Of a DNA stretch of 22,847 nt, positions 21,610 to 22,847 are shown one piece after another (position 1 is the first letter of the stretch; the number at the start of each line of letters is the position of its first letter). Both the position numbers and the translations under genes were made by a program. The stretch is from an uncultured Muribaculaceae bacterium (GTDB lineage: Bacteria > Bacteroidota > Bacteroidia > Bacteroidales > Muribaculaceae). Location: assembly GCA_910583775.1 (NCBI GenBank), contig CAJTYD010000054.1, positions 1-22,847 on the forward strand, read 5' to 3'. The notes under the pieces were generated by a model. That model was not told the origin of the DNA. It saw only the letters and a list, made by a program, of their open reading frames with translations, and made no database searches.

Positions 21610-22626
21610 CTACTCCTGTTTGTTTGCTACGGTGGAATTGCGAAAGACGATATTGGCGTCCACTACCACCTTCTCGGATTTAGAATGAGGATTGTCGATC
21701 TTCTTGAAAAGAAGCTCGCAGGCCTTTACCCCCATTTTCTCAAGAGGAGGATCCACAGTGGTGAGCGAAGGATAGACTATATCGGCAAGCTCAGAACCCG
21801 TGAAGCCCGCCACGGAAACATCCTGAGGAATTCTTATCCCATGATCACGCAGGCGGTTCATCACGCCGATAGAGACAAGCTCGTTGCAAGCAAACACGGC
21901 ATCAAACACAACTCCACTCTCAATTATTCTGTCAACGACATCCATACCGTCTTCCATTGTGATACCTCCCTCCACTATAAGATTCTCATCGTAAGGAATC
22001 TTGAATTTCTTGAGAGTGTCGACGTATGAGTTCATCAACAGCCTGTCGTTCGGACTTAAAGCCGGCGACTTCACAAAAATAATTCTTCTTCTTCCGGAAC
22101 ATACAAGATGATCAAGCAGAAAGAAGGATTTGTCATAATTGTTGAGCACCACACTCGACACATCCATTTCATCAGGCGAATGCATCACAAACACAAGAGG
22201 ATATCCCTTTCGCGACAGAGACTTGTAATTCTCGATATTAGATCTGTCGCAAGGCACGACTATGATTCCGTCGATCAAAGAATGGGAAATCATCCTTATG
22301 ATCTCGCTCTCGCTTTCGGGATTATTGTCGGAATTGCAGGTTACAAGATAAATGTTGCGTTCGTTGCATTTTTCCTGAATACCTCTCACAAGGCGGGAGG
22401 CAAAAGGAGTAACCATCTCATTGACAACTACGGCAACAGTATTGCTTCTGCCACTACGCAGGTTTGCGGCAAGTACGTTTCTCTTATAGCCAAGCTCATC
22501 GGCCGCAGCATATATCCGATTCTTGGTCTCCTGCCGTATGTTTTTGTCATCGGCAAGCGCTCTCGATACTGTCGATACCGAGATACACAGATGATTGGCT
22601 ATGTCCTTTATTGTTACACGTTTCAT
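21610..22626 (-). CDS. LacI/GalR family transcriptional regulator
   Basis: A 338-aa cytoplasmic regulator. The N-terminal helix-turn-helix and hinge read VTIKDIANHLCISVSTVSRAL (2-22) and NRIYAAADELGYKRN, typical of LacI proteins. The sugar-binding periplasmic-protein-like core follows (VAVVVNEMVTPFASRLVRGI, DGIIVVPCDRS, VFACNELVSIGVMNRLRDHG, VSVAGFTGSELADIVYPSLTTV). Members usually bind a sugar or nucleoside and control a nearby uptake or catabolic operon. No such operon lies to its left, so its target is probably beyond the right edge, divergently arranged. It has its own promoter and terminator. The ligand cannot be deduced. Confidence 0.94.
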   Translation of the reverse strand: MKRVTIKDIANHLCISVSTVSRALADDKNIRQETKNRIYAAADELGYKRNVLAANLRSGRSNTVAVVVNEMVTPFASRLVRGIQEKCNERNIYLVTCNSDNNPESESEIIRMISHSLIDGIIVVPCDRSNIENYKSLSRKGYPLVFVMHSPDEMDVSSVVLNNYDKSFFLLDHLVCSGRRRIIFVKSPALSPNDRLLMNSYVDTLKKFKIPYDENLIVEGGITMEDGMDVVDRIIESGVVFDAVFACNELVSIGVMNRLRDHGIRIPQDVSVAGFTGSELADIVYPSLTTVDPPLEKMGVKACELLFKKIDNPHSKSEKVVVDANIVFRNSTVANKQE

Positions 22627-22655
22627 ATTGGAGGAGATATTATTATTTCACGATA

Positions 22656-22686
22656 CAAAATTATAACAAATTATTTCAATATGCAA
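22656..22686 (-). promoter_or_regulatory. promoter of the LacI-family gene
   Basis: On the minus strand TTG (22684-22686), a 20-nt spacer and TAATTTTG (22656-22663) match the consensus. The predicted start near 22649 gives a leader of about 23 nt to the ATG at 22626. The bases just before the ATG are CT-rich, with no Shine-Dalgarno sequence. Confidence 0.65.
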
Positions 22687-22688
22687 GT

Positions 22689-22847
22689 TTAAGGCATAAA
22701 TAATTCAAAAAATTTTATATATGCCATGAAAAAGTAAAGAATCTGGCATTTTATGCCTTTCGTTTGCAGGTTTTTCAAACGATATAAATAAAATTTTTTA
22801 GTAGATGACAAAAATTAAATTTATGCTGTTAAACACTTAATTTTCAG
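22689..22847. promoter_or_regulatory. operator-like dyads upstream of the LacI-family gene
   Basis: GGCAT-TTT-ATGCC (22745-22757) is a perfect dyad. Related half-sites occur to its left: AGGCATAA near 22691-22698 and ATATGCCATG near 22720-22729. CGTTTG (22761-22766) and CAAACG (22776-22781) form a second dyad with a 9-nt gap. No gene or clear plus-strand -7 box is visible up to the window end. These may be binding sites for the adjacent regulator. Confidence 0.4.

Noticed and set aside
22108..22692. Plus-strand frame antisense to the LacI-family gene
   Set aside because: The LacI family match on the minus strand is clear; this frame has no domain.
1..22847. CRISPR arrays, rRNA and tRNA genes
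   Set aside because: I saw no regularly spaced repeat-spacer array, no tRNA cloverleaf with TTCRANY-type T-arm and no rRNA segment on reading both strands.

Overview
The window looks like chromosomal DNA from a Bacteroidota member, order Bacteroidales; a Muribaculaceae-type gut bacterium is my best guess. Most genes are preceded by the TAnnTTTG -7 box with a TTG/TTTG about 20 bp upstream, as used by the Bacteroidota primary sigma factor. Shine-Dalgarno sequences are mostly absent. The closest protein resemblances (DUF5715, AAA_14/DUF4143 ATPase, ORF6N protein, long YidC, MetG with a fused tRNA-binding domain) are typical of that phylum. The family-level placement is inference.

Left part (1-5760): an accessory-looking series. 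A leftward ORF6N protein with a phospholipase-D-like tail lies divergent from a secreted GH29 alpha-L-fucosidase. A secreted SH3-domain protein follows (leftward), then a DUF5715 lipoprotein (rightward) and an AAA_14/DUF4143 ATPase (leftward). The convergent pairs are separated by only 6-7 bp. The ATPase leader is a 186-bp long imperfect palindrome (5564-5749) that looks like a small mobile or repeat element carrying its promoter.

5765-6345 has no protein gene. It holds a foldable segment ending in a strong intrinsic terminator (5999-6020), which suggests an unannotated small RNA, then a separate 15-bp stem-loop (6095-6136) and the metG promoter.

Middle part (6346-19400): a dense rightward block of core genes. 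metG, an M28 peptidase / glutaminyl-cyclase-like lipoprotein and tyrS form one unit ending at a terminator that is physically interleaved with the next promoter. Then come a WYL-domain regulator, obg, a PlsC-type acyltransferase, pyrG (own promoter inside the end of the previous gene, GTG start), yidC, a polyferredoxin membrane protein and thyA, the last two overlapping by ATGA. The spacers before obg and before the acyltransferase contain 9-nt and 10-nt tandem repeats.

Right part (19401-21510): an AT-rich insertion-like segment after thyA. It is bounded by a perfect 21-bp inverted repeat (19459-19479 and 21378-21398). It carries a leftward lipoprotein with a Gly-rich linker and a cationic/hydrophobic C-terminal tail, a MITE-like element with perfect 19-bp ends and TAA duplications, and a leftward four-helix membrane protein. 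The two genes have the architecture of an effector/immunity pair; this is a hypothesis. The window ends with a LacI-family regulator (leftward) with its own terminator and promoter, and dyad sites upstream that probably also serve an unseen divergent gene beyond the right edge.
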